Source: Dactylosporangium aurantiacum (GTDB taxonomy: Bacteria; Actinomycetota; Actinomycetes; Mycobacteriales; Micromonosporaceae). From it: a stretch of 64,000 bases of DNA. Position numbers and translations under genes: made by a program. How positions within the stretch are numbered: the first letter of the stretch is position 1; the number at the start of each line of letters is the position of its first letter. The stretch lies in NCBI RefSeq assembly GCF_000716715.1, contig NZ_JNYJ01000047.1:103498-167497 (forward strand). The letters run 5' to 3'. Below, in pieces: positions 33,642 to 42,930 of this stretch. The notes under the pieces are model-generated. The model did not search any database. It saw only the letters and a program-made list of their open reading frames with translations, and was not told the DNA's origin.

Positions 33642-35866
33642 AGCCAGGTCCTCGGCCGGACCCGGTTGGCCTGGTCGACGAGCCCGATGCGGGTGTCGCG
33701 GTCCGGGGCGACCTTCGCCAGGACCCGGAACGCCTGTTCGAGCCCCAGCCGCAGGTCCCGCTCCGACAGCCGGCGGGTGAGCACGCTCGCCGTGCCGGCG
33801 TTGCCCGCCTGGACCCAGGCCAGGGCGGCCCGCAGGGTCTCCACGGTGAGCCGGGCCCGGCGCTCGACGTCCAGGCCGAGGCGTTCGACGCGGCCGGAGA
33901 CGTCGATCAGGTCGGGCTCGCCGAGGCGGTCCGCCGGCGCGGCCAGGCGGGCCCGGACCGCGGCGACCTGCGCCGGGACGCTGTGGCTGGAGCTGTCCGG
34001 GACCGCGTCGAGCACGGCGACGGCGCCGGGCAGGTCGTCGCGGGCGGCGAGGATGCGGGCGACACCGAACGCCGCACTGACGAACGACCGGTCCGTGCGC
34101 CACACCGCCGCGTAGTGCCGCAGTGCGGTGTCGGTGTCGCCGTCCGCCTCGGCCGCGGCGGCCAGCGCGAGCTGCGGGGCGAGCTCGCCGGGCAGCGCCC
34201 CGTAGACGGCGTCGAAGGCGGCCCTGGCCTCGCCCGGGCGCCCGGCGGCGAGCGCGACCATGCCCCGGTGCCAGTCGACGCGCCAGTCCGGGTCGCTCAC
34301 CCCGTCCAGGTCGGCGGCGGCACCGTCGAGGTCACCGGCGGCGATGCGGGCACGCACGACGGCGAGGGTGACCTCGACCGCGTCGCCGCCGACGGAGTAC
34401 AGCGCCGCCGACAGCAGCTCCGGGTCGGCGGTCGGCATCGTGGCCAGCAGCGCCGCGCCGGGGTCGGCCGGGTCGACGGTCGGCACCGGCAGCCCGGCGG
34501 CGACCTCCGCCCCGTCGGGCCGGGCCGTCCCCGCGCCGTCCCCGGCGCCGAGGGCGGTGCCGGCGGTGACCAGACCGGCCGCGGTGCCGAACGCCCGGCG
34601 CTCCCCGGTGAACTGGGTCGACACGCCAGGGCGGGGCCGGCCGTCGGCGGCGCTGAGCACCTGCCGCAGCACCCCGGTGAGCTGTTCGGCCATCTCCGCC
34701 GCCGAGCCGAACCGGCGGGCCGGGTCGCGGTCGGTGGCGCGCAGCAGCAGCCGGTGATAGGACTCCTCGCGGGCCAGCAGCGGCACCGTCGCCGGGTCCG
34801 GCAGGTGGTCGACGAACGTCGTGGTGAAGCCGCAGAAGTCGAAGCTCAGCACCGCCATCGACCGGGCCACGGTGTAGAGGTCGGAGGCGACCGACGGTCC
34901 GGCCGTGGCGACCTCGGGCGCCTGGTAGCCGACGGTGCCCCACACGGCGCTGACGTCGTCGTCGGCGCGCCGCACGGCGCCGAGGTCGACGAGCTTGACC
35001 CGCTGGTCGGTGTGCAGCGCGTTGTCGGGCTTGAAGTCGCAGTAGAGCAGGTCCCGCTCGTGCAGGTAGCCCAGCGCCGGCAGGATCTCCAGGGCGTAGG
35101 CGATGACCTGCGGCAGCGGCAGCGGCTGGCGGGTACCGCCGGTGACCGGGCGGGCCAGGTAGATGTCGCGCAGCGACAGGCCGCCGACGTACTCCATGAC
35201 GATGTAGCCGACCCGGTCGCCGGTGGACGGGTCGGGGTGCGACACGAAGTCGTAGATCTTCACGATCGACGGGTGGTCGACCTCGACGAGGAAGCGCCGT
35301 TCGGTGATCGCGGCCGCGGTGGCGTCCGGGTCACCGGAGTCGATGAGGCCCTTGAGCACGACCCAGCGGTCGCTGACCTCGTCGCCGACGTTGCGGTCGC
35401 GGGCCAGGTAGATCCAGCCGAGGCCGCCGTAGGCGATGGCGCCGAGGACCTCGTACCGGCCGGCGACCACGGCGCCCGGCGGCAGCGACGGCCGGAAGTT
35501 GTACCGGGTGCGGCAGTTCGGGCAGAACCCCTCCACGAGCGCGGGCCGGCCGTCCCGGGCCCGGCCGACGGGCTGCTCGCAGCTGCCGCAGAACCGGCGG
35601 TGCTCCGGCACCTGCGGGTCGGGCAGCACCGCGCCGGCCGGGTCCCGGCGCGGCAGCGCGGGCAGCGCGACCAGCGGCGCGGCGCCCCGCCCGCGCCCGG
35701 TGGAGCGGCCCGACGTGCGCCCGGACGCGCCGCCGGCCGCCGACGGGGTCGAGCCCTCCGTGACCGGGGCGGGAACGCCGGCGCCGGCCTGCTTGTGGCC
35801 GCACTCGTCGCAGTACCCGTCCTCGTCGTAGGAGCCCGGGCAGCCAGCCTGTGCGCACTGACTCAT
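33638..35866 (-). CDS. pknG: PknG-type serine/threonine protein kinase
   Basis: 742 codons from ATG at 35866, with AAGGGAG upstream. Domain order is that of PknG: an N-terminal zinc-ribbon pair ('CAQAGCPG', 'YCDECGHK'), a rubredoxin-like element ('RFCGSCEQPVG', 'FCPNCRTRYNF'), a kinase domain ('GGLGWIYLA', 'VVLKGLI' lysine, 'YCDFKPDN' catalytic loop, 'VDLGAVRR' as DFG) and a C-terminal TPR-like region from about residue 440. In mycobacteria PknG controls glutamate metabolism by phosphorylating GarA in response to GlnH/GlnX; both lie upstream here, which makes the assignment strong. Confidence 0.92.
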   Translation of the reverse strand: MSQCAQAGCPGSYDEDGYCDECGHKQAGAGVPAPVTEGSTPSAAGGASGRTSGRSTGRGRGAAPLVALPALPRRDPAGAVLPDPQVPEHRRFCGSCEQPVGRARDGRPALVEGFCPNCRTRYNFRPSLPPGAVVAGRYEVLGAIAYGGLGWIYLARDRNVGDEVSDRWVVLKGLIDSGDPDATAAAITERRFLVEVDHPSIVKIYDFVSHPDPSTGDRVGYIVMEYVGGLSLRDIYLARPVTGGTRQPLPLPQVIAYALEILPALGYLHERDLLYCDFKPDNALHTDQRVKLVDLGAVRRADDDVSAVWGTVGYQAPEVATAGPSVASDLYTVARSMAVLSFDFCGFTTTFVDHLPDPATVPLLAREESYHRLLLRATDRDPARRFGSAAEMAEQLTGVLRQVLSAADGRPRPGVSTQFTGERRAFGTAAGLVTAGTALGAGDGAGTARPDGAEVAAGLPVPTVDPADPGAALLATMPTADPELLSAALYSVGGDAVEVTLAVVRARIAAGDLDGAAADLDGVSDPDWRVDWHRGMVALAAGRPGEARAAFDAVYGALPGELAPQLALAAAAEADGDTDTALRHYAAVWRTDRSFVSAAFGVARILAARDDLPGAVAVLDAVPDSSSHSVPAQVAAVRARLAAPADRLGEPDLIDVSGRVERLGLDVERRARLTVETLRAALAWVQAGNAGTASVLTRRLSERDLRLGLEQAFRVLAKVAPDRDTRIGLVDQANRVRPRTWL

Positions 35867-36996
35867 GTCGGTCTCCCTTCGGCGGCGCCGGACAGCGCCT
35901 GCTGGTAGGCGAAGACGGCCCTGGTCGCCGCCCGCAGGTCGCACGGCGCGGCCCACAGCAGCTCGCGGGCGGCACGGTACCGCTCGAGCAGCGCGGGGTC
36001 CTCGACGCGGTCGAGCCGGACCGCCTTGGCCCGGTACGCCTCGAGCCGCCCGCGCAGCTCCTCGCGCCGGTCGAGCAGGCCCCGGGCGGCGTTGGCCCGG
36101 TCCTCGGCGGCGCTGACGGCGGCGGACAGGTCCCGGTCGAGGGTGCTCAGGCGCCGGTCCAGGGCCGGCCAGGCGTCCAGGTCGAGGGCGTCGGTGGCGC
36201 GCACCGCGTCGGCGACCGCGGCCTGCCACCGCGGGTGGGTGCCGGCCGGGTCGGGCAGGCCCGGGTCGGCGATCTTCGCCACCGCGGCGGCGTGCGCCTC
36301 GCGGGCCCGCTGCTCCGCGGCGGCCAGGGCGGTGAGCAGGGTGTCGAGGCGGGTCAGGCGGCCGGGCAGCGCGACCCGCAGCGCGGCCAGCTCCGACAGC
36401 CGCCGCACCGTGCGGGCCAGGTCCTCGCGCAGCGCCGCCCAGGCCGGCTCGTCGACGCTGAACGGGTCGTGCAGGGCATCGGCGTACACCTGCTGCAACC
36501 GCGACTGCAAAGGTCCGGTGGTCGCGGCGTGGTCGGCGCCGAGGCGGTGGTGCGCGGCGACGGCCGCCTCCAGGGCCGTGTCCAGCTCGATCAGCCGCTC
36601 GGTGAGCGCCGCCCGGGCCGCGCCGACCCGGTCGAGGGCCTCGGCCGCCGCCGCGCACTGCCGCTCCAGGTCGGCCACGAACGCGGCCGGCGGCAGGTCC
36701 GGCAGGCCGTCGAGCGGGTCGACCGGCACCGGCGCGGCGAGGATGCGGGCGGCGTCGGCGTCGCGGGACCGGCCGGACAGCGCCCGCAGCCGCTCCAGCA
36801 CGTCGCGGGCCGCGACGAACCCCGACCACAGCCGGCCGACGTCGACGCCGGACCACAGCCGCGCCGTGGCGCCGCGCACCGCCACGCCGCGCAGCAGCGC
36901 GTGGGCCGGGTGGGTGTCCACGGTGTACAGCGCCGCCGCCAGCCGGTCGTGCGCGGCCGCCAGCTGCGCGACCGCCACGTCGGTGCCCGTCCGCAT
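35863..36996 (-). CDS. Helical/coiled-coil protein of the pknG operon
   Basis: 377 codons from ATG at 36996. Almost entirely alpha-helical, rich in Ala, Leu, Arg and Glu, with long stretches suited to coiled coil (about residues 95-160 and 180-330). No enzyme motif, signal peptide or membrane span. It sits between glnH (7-base gap) and pknG (4-base overlap), a strict position that suggests a physical link between the membrane sensor and the kinase. I do not know the family; no equivalent is part of the three-protein mycobacterial scheme I recall. Confidence 0.75.
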   Translation of the reverse strand: MRTGTDVAVAQLAAAHDRLAAALYTVDTHPAHALLRGVAVRGATARLWSGVDVGRLWSGFVAARDVLERLRALSGRSRDADAARILAAPVPVDPLDGLPDLPPAAFVADLERQCAAAAEALDRVGAARAALTERLIELDTALEAAVAAHHRLGADHAATTGPLQSRLQQVYADALHDPFSVDEPAWAALREDLARTVRRLSELAALRVALPGRLTRLDTLLTALAAAEQRAREAHAAAVAKIADPGLPDPAGTHPRWQAAVADAVRATDALDLDAWPALDRRLSTLDRDLSAAVSAAEDRANAARGLLDRREELRGRLEAYRAKAVRLDRVEDPALLERYRAARELLWAAPCDLRAATRAVFAYQQALSGAAEGRPT

Positions 36997-37003
36997 GCCG
37001 CGG

Positions 37004-37978
37004 TCAGTCCCGGTACTTCGCCGGCGGGGCGGCCGGCACCGGCCCGTACTTGGCGAACCAGCGGCTGTAGATGGTGGTCCAGGTGCCGTCGGCGCGGATG
37101 CGGTCCAGCACCCCGTTGACGAACCGGACCAGCTCCGGGGTCTCCAGCGGCATCGCGACGGCGGACGGCTCGTCGCTGATCCTGGCGCCGACGACCTCGG
37201 TGCCGGGGTCCTGCGCGGCCAGGCCCAGCAGGAGCACGTCCACGGTGGACACCGCGTCGACCTGCCCCTGCTGCAGCATGACCAGGCAGTCCAGGGTGCT
37301 GTCGGTGGCGACCGCGACCGGCTTCGACGGCTGCTTCATGATCGTGACGATGCTGGTGCTGCCCCGGGTCGCGCACACCTTGCGGCCGGCGAGGTCGGCG
37401 AAGTCCTTGATGCCGGAACCGCGGTTGACCAGCAGCCGCTGCCCCGAGGTCAGGTACTCGGTGGAGAACGCCACCTGCTGCATCCGCTCGCACGTCGAGG
37501 TCATCGTGCGGATCACCATGTCCACCTCGCGCCGCTGCAGCACCGGGATCCGGTCGGCGGTGGTGATCGCCCGCCACTGGATCGCGTCGGGGTTGCCCAG
37601 CAGCGCCCTGGCGATCTCCCGGGCCAGGTCGATCTCGAAGCCGACGACCTGCCCGGTGACCGGGTCCCGGTAGCTGGTGAGGTACGCGTTCTGGTCGATG
37701 CCGACGATCAGCCGCCCCCGCTCGGCGATCTTCGCCATGGCGGTGCCGGCCGGCATCCTGCCCGGCGCCGGCAGCGCCGCCGGCGGCCGCAGGCTGGCCC
37801 GCGGGTCGCAGGCCGGCGGGGACGTCGCCGGCGGGCTCGGCGGCTCCGCGGGGTCCTGCACGTTGAGCGGCCGGGGCACGGCGGCCGCGGCCGAGCTGTC
37901 CACCGCCGGGGTCGCCGGCCGCCCGCCGCAGCCCGACAGCACGAGCAGCGCCAGCACCACCACCACGGGCTTCTTCAT
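37004..37978 (-). CDS. glnH: Glutamate/aspartate-type solute-binding lipoprotein (GlnH)
   Basis: 324 codons from ATG at 37978. Lipoprotein signal 'VVLALLVLSGCGG' with Cys at residue 17, a Pro/Ala linker, then a family 3 extracellular binding domain: 'GRLIVGIDQNAYLTSY', 'GFEIDLAREIARALLG', 'VDMVIRTMTSTCERMQQVAF' and 'YSRWFAKYGPVP'. In mycobacteria GlnH binds aspartate and glutamate and signals through GlnX to PknG. Overlaps glnX by four bases. Confidence 0.88.
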   Translation of the reverse strand: MKKPVVVVLALLVLSGCGGRPATPAVDSSAAAAVPRPLNVQDPAEPPSPPATSPPACDPRASLRPPAALPAPGRMPAGTAMAKIAERGRLIVGIDQNAYLTSYRDPVTGQVVGFEIDLAREIARALLGNPDAIQWRAITTADRIPVLQRREVDMVIRTMTSTCERMQQVAFSTEYLTSGQRLLVNRGSGIKDFADLAGRKVCATRGSTSIVTIMKQPSKPVAVATDSTLDCLVMLQQGQVDAVSTVDVLLLGLAAQDPGTEVVGARISDEPSAVAMPLETPELVRFVNGVLDRIRADGTWTTIYSRWFAKYGPVPAAPPAKYRD

Positions 37979-39267
37979 CGGTACTCCGCGATCCGCTGGT
38001 TCAGGCCGTACGCGGCGGCCGCCGCGCCGGCGAGGGCGAGCAGCGCGACGGCGACGTCGACACCGCCGAGCGCGTCACCGGCGCGGCCCGCCTCCCGGTC
38101 GAAGCGCCGCCCGCCGCCGGCGATGCCCTCGCCGAGGGCCGCGTCGAGCCGGCCGGCGGCGCTCGCCGCGCTGGCGTCGCCGTCGGTGGCCAGCCGCACG
38201 GCCTCCGCGTGCTGGCTGCCGTCGTCGAGCTCGCGGACCTTCCGGTGGATCGTCAACCAGTCCGCGGCGTGCCGCTGCGCGTCCTGGACGGCGGCCCGGG
38301 CCGCGTCGTCGGGTGCCTCCTGGTGCGCCCGTTGCAGCAGGCCGCCCTTGCCGTCCTTGCCGGCGAGGCGCTCCATCATCACGGTGAAGTCCTGCTCGAA
38401 CGCCTTGCCGTCGCCGCGGGCGATCAGCGTCAGCCCCTCGTCGGCGCGGGCCTGCAGCGCGGTGATGCGGGCCTCGGCGAGCAGCGCCACCTGCTGCGAC
38501 CCGCCGTCGCGGCCGGCGCCGATGTGCCCGGCGGCGCCGCTGGCCGCCACCGCCAGCCAGCCGGACGCGACGAGCGCGGCGAGGGTGGCCAGGACCAGGC
38601 CGCGGTTGAGCCGCCGGTTCGTCAGCCGCACCAGGTACCACTGGGTCAGCACCAGCGCGCCGAGCAGCAGCAGGCCGAGCAGGCTCAGCGTCCACGGCCA
38701 CCGGGCCACCGCCCGCTGCGCGTCGGCCAGCCGGGCCGACTCCGCCTCGAACAGGTCCTGCGCCGCCGGCAGGATGATCTGGCGCATCAGCGCCGACGCC
38801 TCGCGCAGGTACGCGCCGCCGAGCGGGATCCCCTGCCGGTTGTAGGTGCGGGCCGACTCGACCAGGCCCGTGTAGGCGGGGATCTGCCGCACGAGCACCC
38901 CGAGCGCCGCCGCGCTGCGCCCCTCCGCGCCGCGCAGCGCGACCGTCAGCGCCGAGGACGCCCGCGCGATGTCGTCGAGGTAGCGCTTGCGCAGCTGCGG
39001 AGGCTCGACCCCGTTGGCGAGGAACGCGCTGGCGGCGGTCGCGTCGGCGTCGGACAGCGACCGGTAGATGTCCTGCGCCTGCAGGCTCAGCGGGCCGCTG
39101 CGGTCGGTCACGTCCCGGACCAGCCCGACGCCGGCCCGCATGGTGAGGACCCCGGCCAGGCCGAACGCGAGGCCGAGCACGACCACCACGACCGTCAGCG
39201 TGGTGAGCCGGCCCGGGCTCGTCGCGGCCCGGCGGATGAGTCGACGCCACGCGGTTGCCAAGAACAT
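37975..39267 (-). CDS. glnX: GlnX-like transmembrane signalling protein
   Basis: 430 codons from ATG at 39267; the GGGGAG ribosome site touches this ATG, so the TTG two codons later may be the real start. Four membrane spans (about residues 22-45, 200-220, 232-250 and 405-425) enclose two outer helical loops of about 150 residues, a chemoreceptor-like arrangement without a signalling domain. This is the layout of mycobacterial GlnX, which relays amino-acid binding by GlnH. First gene of the seven-gene operon. Confidence 0.82.
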   Translation of the reverse strand: MFLATAWRRLIRRAATSPGRLTTLTVVVVVLGLAFGLAGVLTMRAGVGLVRDVTDRSGPLSLQAQDIYRSLSDADATAASAFLANGVEPPQLRKRYLDDIARASSALTVALRGAEGRSAAALGVLVRQIPAYTGLVESARTYNRQGIPLGGAYLREASALMRQIILPAAQDLFEAESARLADAQRAVARWPWTLSLLGLLLLGALVLTQWYLVRLTNRRLNRGLVLATLAALVASGWLAVAASGAAGHIGAGRDGGSQQVALLAEARITALQARADEGLTLIARGDGKAFEQDFTVMMERLAGKDGKGGLLQRAHQEAPDDAARAAVQDAQRHAADWLTIHRKVRELDDGSQHAEAVRLATDGDASAASAAGRLDAALGEGIAGGGRRFDREAGRAGDALGGVDVAVALLALAGAAAAAYGLNQRIAEYR

Positions 39268-39306
39268 CTCCCCGTCTCGATGATGCCCCCGAACATATCC
39301 GGCTGC

Positions 39307-39320
39307 GTCAACCTTTTGAC
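39307..39320. promoter_or_regulatory. Small inverted repeat in the glnX / sulfurtransferase divergent region
   Basis: GTCAA and TTGAC flank CCTT, with GGC and GCC further out. It lies about 40 bases upstream of glnX in the 197-base divergent gap and is a possible operator for the pknG operon. Confidence 0.35.
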
Positions 39321-39464
39321 AGCCGCGCCCGGCGGGCTCCGGCCGTCGTGCCGGACCCGCCGCGACGGTCGGCAGTTGGCGTGGACGCGGTGAACGTGGC
39401 CGGCGCCGGCAGCCCCGGCGCATAGGATCGGGTCTTCGGCACACGAGGCTCTGGAGGTCGACGC

Positions 39465-40280
39465 ATGGGTGGTCCACTCGTTCAGGTCGCGGACGTCCCG
39501 GACGGTGCGATCCTGCTCGACGCGCGGTGGTCCCCCCAGCCGCCGCCGGCGCTGGAGCGGTACCGGGCCGCGCACCTGCCCGGCGCCCGGTTCGTCGACC
39601 TCGACACCGATCTCGCCGCGCCGCCCGGCGCCGGTGGCCGGCACCCGCTGCCGACCGCCGCGGCGTTCCAGGCCGCGATGCGCCGCCTCGGCGTCGGTGA
39701 CGGCACGCCGGTCGTCGCCTACGACGACCGGGACGCCTCGGTCGCCGGGCGGCTGTGGTGGATGCTGCGCCACTGGGGGCACCGTGACGTGCGGGTCCTC
39801 GACGGTGGCATCGCGGCCTGGATCCGGGCCGGCCGGCCCACCGAGTCCGGCGACCCGGTGCCGGTGCCGCCCGGCGACTTCACCGCCGGCGAGCCCCGCG
39901 ACGACCTGCTCACCGCCGATGAGGTGCCGGCGTTCGTCAGGGACGGGGTGCTGCTCGACGCGCGGCTCGGCCCCCGCTTCCGCGGCGAGGTCGAGCCCCT
40001 CGACCCGGTGGCCGGCCACATCCCGGGCGCGGTGTCGGCGCCCACGTTCGACAACAGCGACGCCGACGGGCTGTTCCTGCCGCCGGAGCGGCTCCGCGAG
40101 CGGTTCCTCGCCCTCGGGGTGAGCGACGACCGGCCGGTGGCCGCCTACTGCGGCTCGGGGGTGACCGCCGCGCACGAGGTCATCGCCCTCGAGCTCGCCG
40201 GGTTCGCGCCGCGCCTGTACGCGGGATCCTGGAGCGACTGGATCACCGACCCCGACCGCCCGGTGGCCACGGGCCCCTGA
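39465..40280 (+). CDS. Thiosulfate/3-mercaptopyruvate sulfurtransferase (two rhodanese domains)
   Basis: 271 codons from ATG at 39465 with a GGAGG ribosome site; TAGGAT at about 39423 is a plausible -10. The N-terminal rhodanese domain is inactive (no Cys in the loop), while the C-terminal one has 'AAYCGSGVTAAHEV' with the catalytic Cys. The loop CGSGVT is of the type associated with mercaptopyruvate sulfurtransferases. Cytosolic, standard length, divergent from glnX. Confidence 0.88.
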   Translation: MGGPLVQVADVPDGAILLDARWSPQPPPALERYRAAHLPGARFVDLDTDLAAPPGAGGRHPLPTAAAFQAAMRRLGVGDGTPVVAYDDRDASVAGRLWWMLRHWGHRDVRVLDGGIAAWIRAGRPTESGDPVPVPPGDFTAGEPRDDLLTADEVPAFVRDGVLLDARLGPRFRGEVEPLDPVAGHIPGAVSAPTFDNSDADGLFLPPERLRERFLALGVSDDRPVAAYCGSGVTAAHEVIALELAGFAPRLYAGSWSDWITDPDRPVATGP

Positions 40281-40339
40281 CCGGTCCAGCGCGCCGGGCC
40301 CGGCGCGCTGTGCCGGGCCCGGCCCGCCGCGCTCGCGGG

Positions 40340-41727
40340 TCAGGAGTCGAAGCCGAGGCCGAGCCGGTCCAGGGTGCGCAGCCACAGGTTGCGGCGGCCC
40401 TCGTCGCGGTCGGCGCGGGCGATCGACCACCGGGTCAGCTGGATGACGCCGGAGCGGACCGGCTCCGGCGGGAACGGCACCGGCTTCGAGCGCACCATCC
40501 GCAGCCGGGTCAGCGCCGTCGGCTCGCCGCCGAGCAGGTCCAGCATGACCTGCGCGCCGAAGCGGGTGGCGCCGACGCCGAGGCCGGTGAAGCCGGCCGC
40601 GTACGCCAGGCGCCCGCCGTGCCCGGTGCCGAAGAACGCGCAGAAGCGGGAGCAGGTGTCCACCACCCCTCCCCACGCGTGGGTGAACCGCACCCCGTCC
40701 AGCTGCGAAACGTCTCGAAGAAGTGCGTGGCCAGCCTGTCCGACGTGGCGGGCCGCTGGTCGTACGCGAGACGCACGGCGCCGCCGTTGTAGTAGACCGC
40801 GTCGTAGCCGCCCCACAGGATGCGGTCGTCGTCGGTGCGCCGGTAGTAGTGGAACTGGTTGGCGCTGTCGCCGATGCCCTGGCGGTGGGCCCACCCGATC
40901 GACGCGAGCTGGCCGGCGGTCAGGGGCTCGGTCATCAGCGCGTAGTCGTACACGGGAATGATGAACGGCCGTACGCGCCGCAGCGGCGACGGGAACGCCC
41001 CCGTGCCCAGCGCCACCTTCGCCGCGGTCACCGTGCCGTGCGGGGTGCGCAGCCGCAGCCCGCCGCCGGCCCGGTCGATCCCGGTGACCCGGGTGCCCTC
41101 GTGGAAGCGCACCCCGAGCGCCGCGCACGCCTCGGCGAGCCCCCACGCCAGGCGCACCGGGTCGAGCATCGCGGTGCCGTCGCGGTCCCAGACGCCGGCC
41201 TCGTAGGTCGCGGCGTGCACCTCGGCGCGGATCGCGTCCCGGTCGAGGAACTCGACCCGGCGTCCCAGCCGCCGCGCGGTGCCGATCCCGTCGCGCAGCC
41301 CGGCGACCTGCCACGGCGCGGTCGCCACCGACAGCTCGCCGGTGCGTTCGAAGCCGCAGTCGATGCCGTACCGCCGCAGCGTCGCCTCGATCCCGTCCAG
41401 GTTGGCCCGGCCGAGCGCCTCCAGGGTGGCGATCTCGTCCGGGAACCGCTCGACGCCGTTGGGCAGTCCGTGGGTGAGGCTGGCGGCGCAGAAGCCGCCG
41501 TTGCGCCCGGTCGCCGCCCAGCCGATCCGCCGGCCCTCCAGCACGACGACGTCGAGGCCGGGGTCGCGCTCCTTGGCCAGCAGCGCCGTCCACAGCCCGC
41601 TGAACCCGCCGCCGACCACCGCAAGGTCCGCGCTGACCGCGCCGCGCAGCGGCGGGTGCGGCTCCGGACGGTCCCGGTCCAGCCAGAACGGGGCGCTCAC
41701 GGCGTCACGCAACGCGGGATGACCCAT
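40340..41727 (-). pseudogene. FAD-dependent oxidoreductase (DAO family), frameshifted
   Basis: From ATG at 41727 the protein has a clear FAD-binding N-terminus ('DLAVVGGGFSGLWTALLA', 'GRNGGFCAASLTHGLP') and continues to 'LATHFFETF'. Near 40704-40708 one base appears to be missing: the rest of the family pattern ('QLDGVRFTHAWGGVVDTC', 'GFTGLGVGATRFGAQVMLD') continues in another frame to the stop at 40340. Together the pieces make an enzyme of about 460 residues of the D-amino-acid-oxidase/gamma-glutamylputrescine-oxidase type. It is either a young pseudogene or a sequencing error in the cgaaacg stretch. Confidence 0.8.
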
Positions 41728-41768
41728 TGCCGCACTCTACGGTGCCGCCCCCGGCCCCCGGGCGTCGA

Positions 41769-41774
41769 TACACT
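41769..41774 (+). promoter_or_regulatory. -10 box of the leaderless gene at 41781
   Basis: TACACT ends 6 bases before the ATG; no ribosome site is present. Confidence 0.5.
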
Positions 41775-41780
41775 GTGCCG

Positions 41781-42692
41781 ATGGCCGCGGACGACCTGCT
41801 GTTCGTCGTGCTCGACGGTGCCGGCGGCTGTCTCGTCGCCCTCGACGAGCCGCCCCTGGCCGGGCCCGTGTCCCGCACCGGGCGCGACGGCGTCATCCAC
41901 CTCGTCCCCGCCGGCCGTGCGGTGCTGCGGCACGACCCGCCCGGCAACACCGGCCTGCGCCTGCTGACCGGCGCCGGGACCGTCGCCGTCGCGGGCGCGA
42001 CCGTGGCCCTGTCGGCGCTGCTCACCCCCTTCGTCGGCGCCCCCGTCGGGGCGGCCGGGCTGGCGCTGTGCGGCGCCGGGTACCGCAACGGCCGCTCGGC
42101 GCTCGGCCGCCGCTGGCTGGAGCGGCACCGGGCGCTGCGACCCGCCGAGGCGGAGGTGTTCGCCGGGGCGTTCAGCGCCGCGCAGACCGTCCTGATGCTG
42201 TGGCCGCGCCTGCGTGACCTGGTCCAGGTCGCCACGCCGCGCCGGGAGCTGGCCGGGTCGCTGTGGACGCTCGCCGGGCTGCTGCACGACCGGGCCGCCC
42301 TGGGTGAGCAGCTCGCCTCGCTGGACCGGGCCGCGGCCCGCCTGCCGGCCGGCGCGGCGGCGCTGCGCACGGAGCTGGCGCAGCGGCGGGCGCTGGTCCG
42401 CGCGTCGCTGGAGGACCTCGCGGCCGCGGTCGGCGCCCGGGTGGCGGCGCTGGAGACCCTGGCCGGCGAGTGCGTCGACCTGGTCCGCGACGAGCGGGCC
42501 GTGCTCGCCGCGCTCGAGGCCATCGCGCGGGCGGACCGGTCCCTGGGGCGGGTCGCCCCGGCGGCGGTCGCCGCGCCCGACGAGACGGGCGAGCTGGCCG
42601 CGCAGACGAGGGCGATCGTCGCGGCGTACCGGGAGCTGACCGGCCTCACCCGGCGGGCCACCACCGGCGGGGAGCCGGCCGCGACCGGATGA
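41781..42692 (+). CDS. Membrane-associated helical protein of unknown function
   Basis: 303 codons from ATG at 41781. A first domain of about 60 residues is followed by two hydrophobic segments ('TVAVAGATVALSALLTPFVG', 'AAGLALCGAG') and a long Ala/Arg/Leu-rich helical region (residues 120-290). No catalytic motif. Stands alone; followed by a nested hairpin. Confidence 0.65.
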   Translation: MAADDLLFVVLDGAGGCLVALDEPPLAGPVSRTGRDGVIHLVPAGRAVLRHDPPGNTGLRLLTGAGTVAVAGATVALSALLTPFVGAPVGAAGLALCGAGYRNGRSALGRRWLERHRALRPAEAEVFAGAFSAAQTVLMLWPRLRDLVQVATPRRELAGSLWTLAGLLHDRAALGEQLASLDRAAARLPAGAAALRTELAQRRALVRASLEDLAAAVGARVAALETLAGECVDLVRDERAVLAALEAIARADRSLGRVAPAAVAAPDETGELAAQTRAIVAAYRELTGLTRRATTGGEPAATG

Positions 42693-42705
42693 CCGGCAGG
42701 CGGGC

Positions 42706-42747
42706 GGTGTCCACCGGCGGGTGATCCGCCGGTCCACCGTGGACACC
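42706..42747. terminator. Nested hairpin between convergent genes
   Basis: Inner stem ACCGGCGG/CCGCCGGT with a GTGAT loop, outer arms GGTGTCCAC (42706-42714) and GTGGACACC (42739-42747); the two stems overlap by two bases and may be alternatives. It starts 14 bases after the stop at 42692. Confidence 0.6.
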
Positions 42748-42930
42748 CCGTCCGCTTGGTGCGGGGGCGACCTTTCGGCGGCGGCGCGGACGATCACCCG
42801 TCGCCCAGCCTGCACGCTGTGGCGCCCGACGATGACTCGCCGCCGCCCGGCCCGTCCGGCGCCGGCGCTGCCCGGGCACGATCGTCAAGGAGAGCGCACC
42901 GGTCATCCGTACCCACGACCAGGGCAGCTG

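Noticed and set aside
30482..36996. A tellurium-resistance or type VI secretion-type phosphorylation cluster
   Set aside because: VWA, PP2C and FHA genes occur in those, but pknG, glnH and glnX in the same operon point to amino-acid sensing, and no TerD or secretion genes are present.
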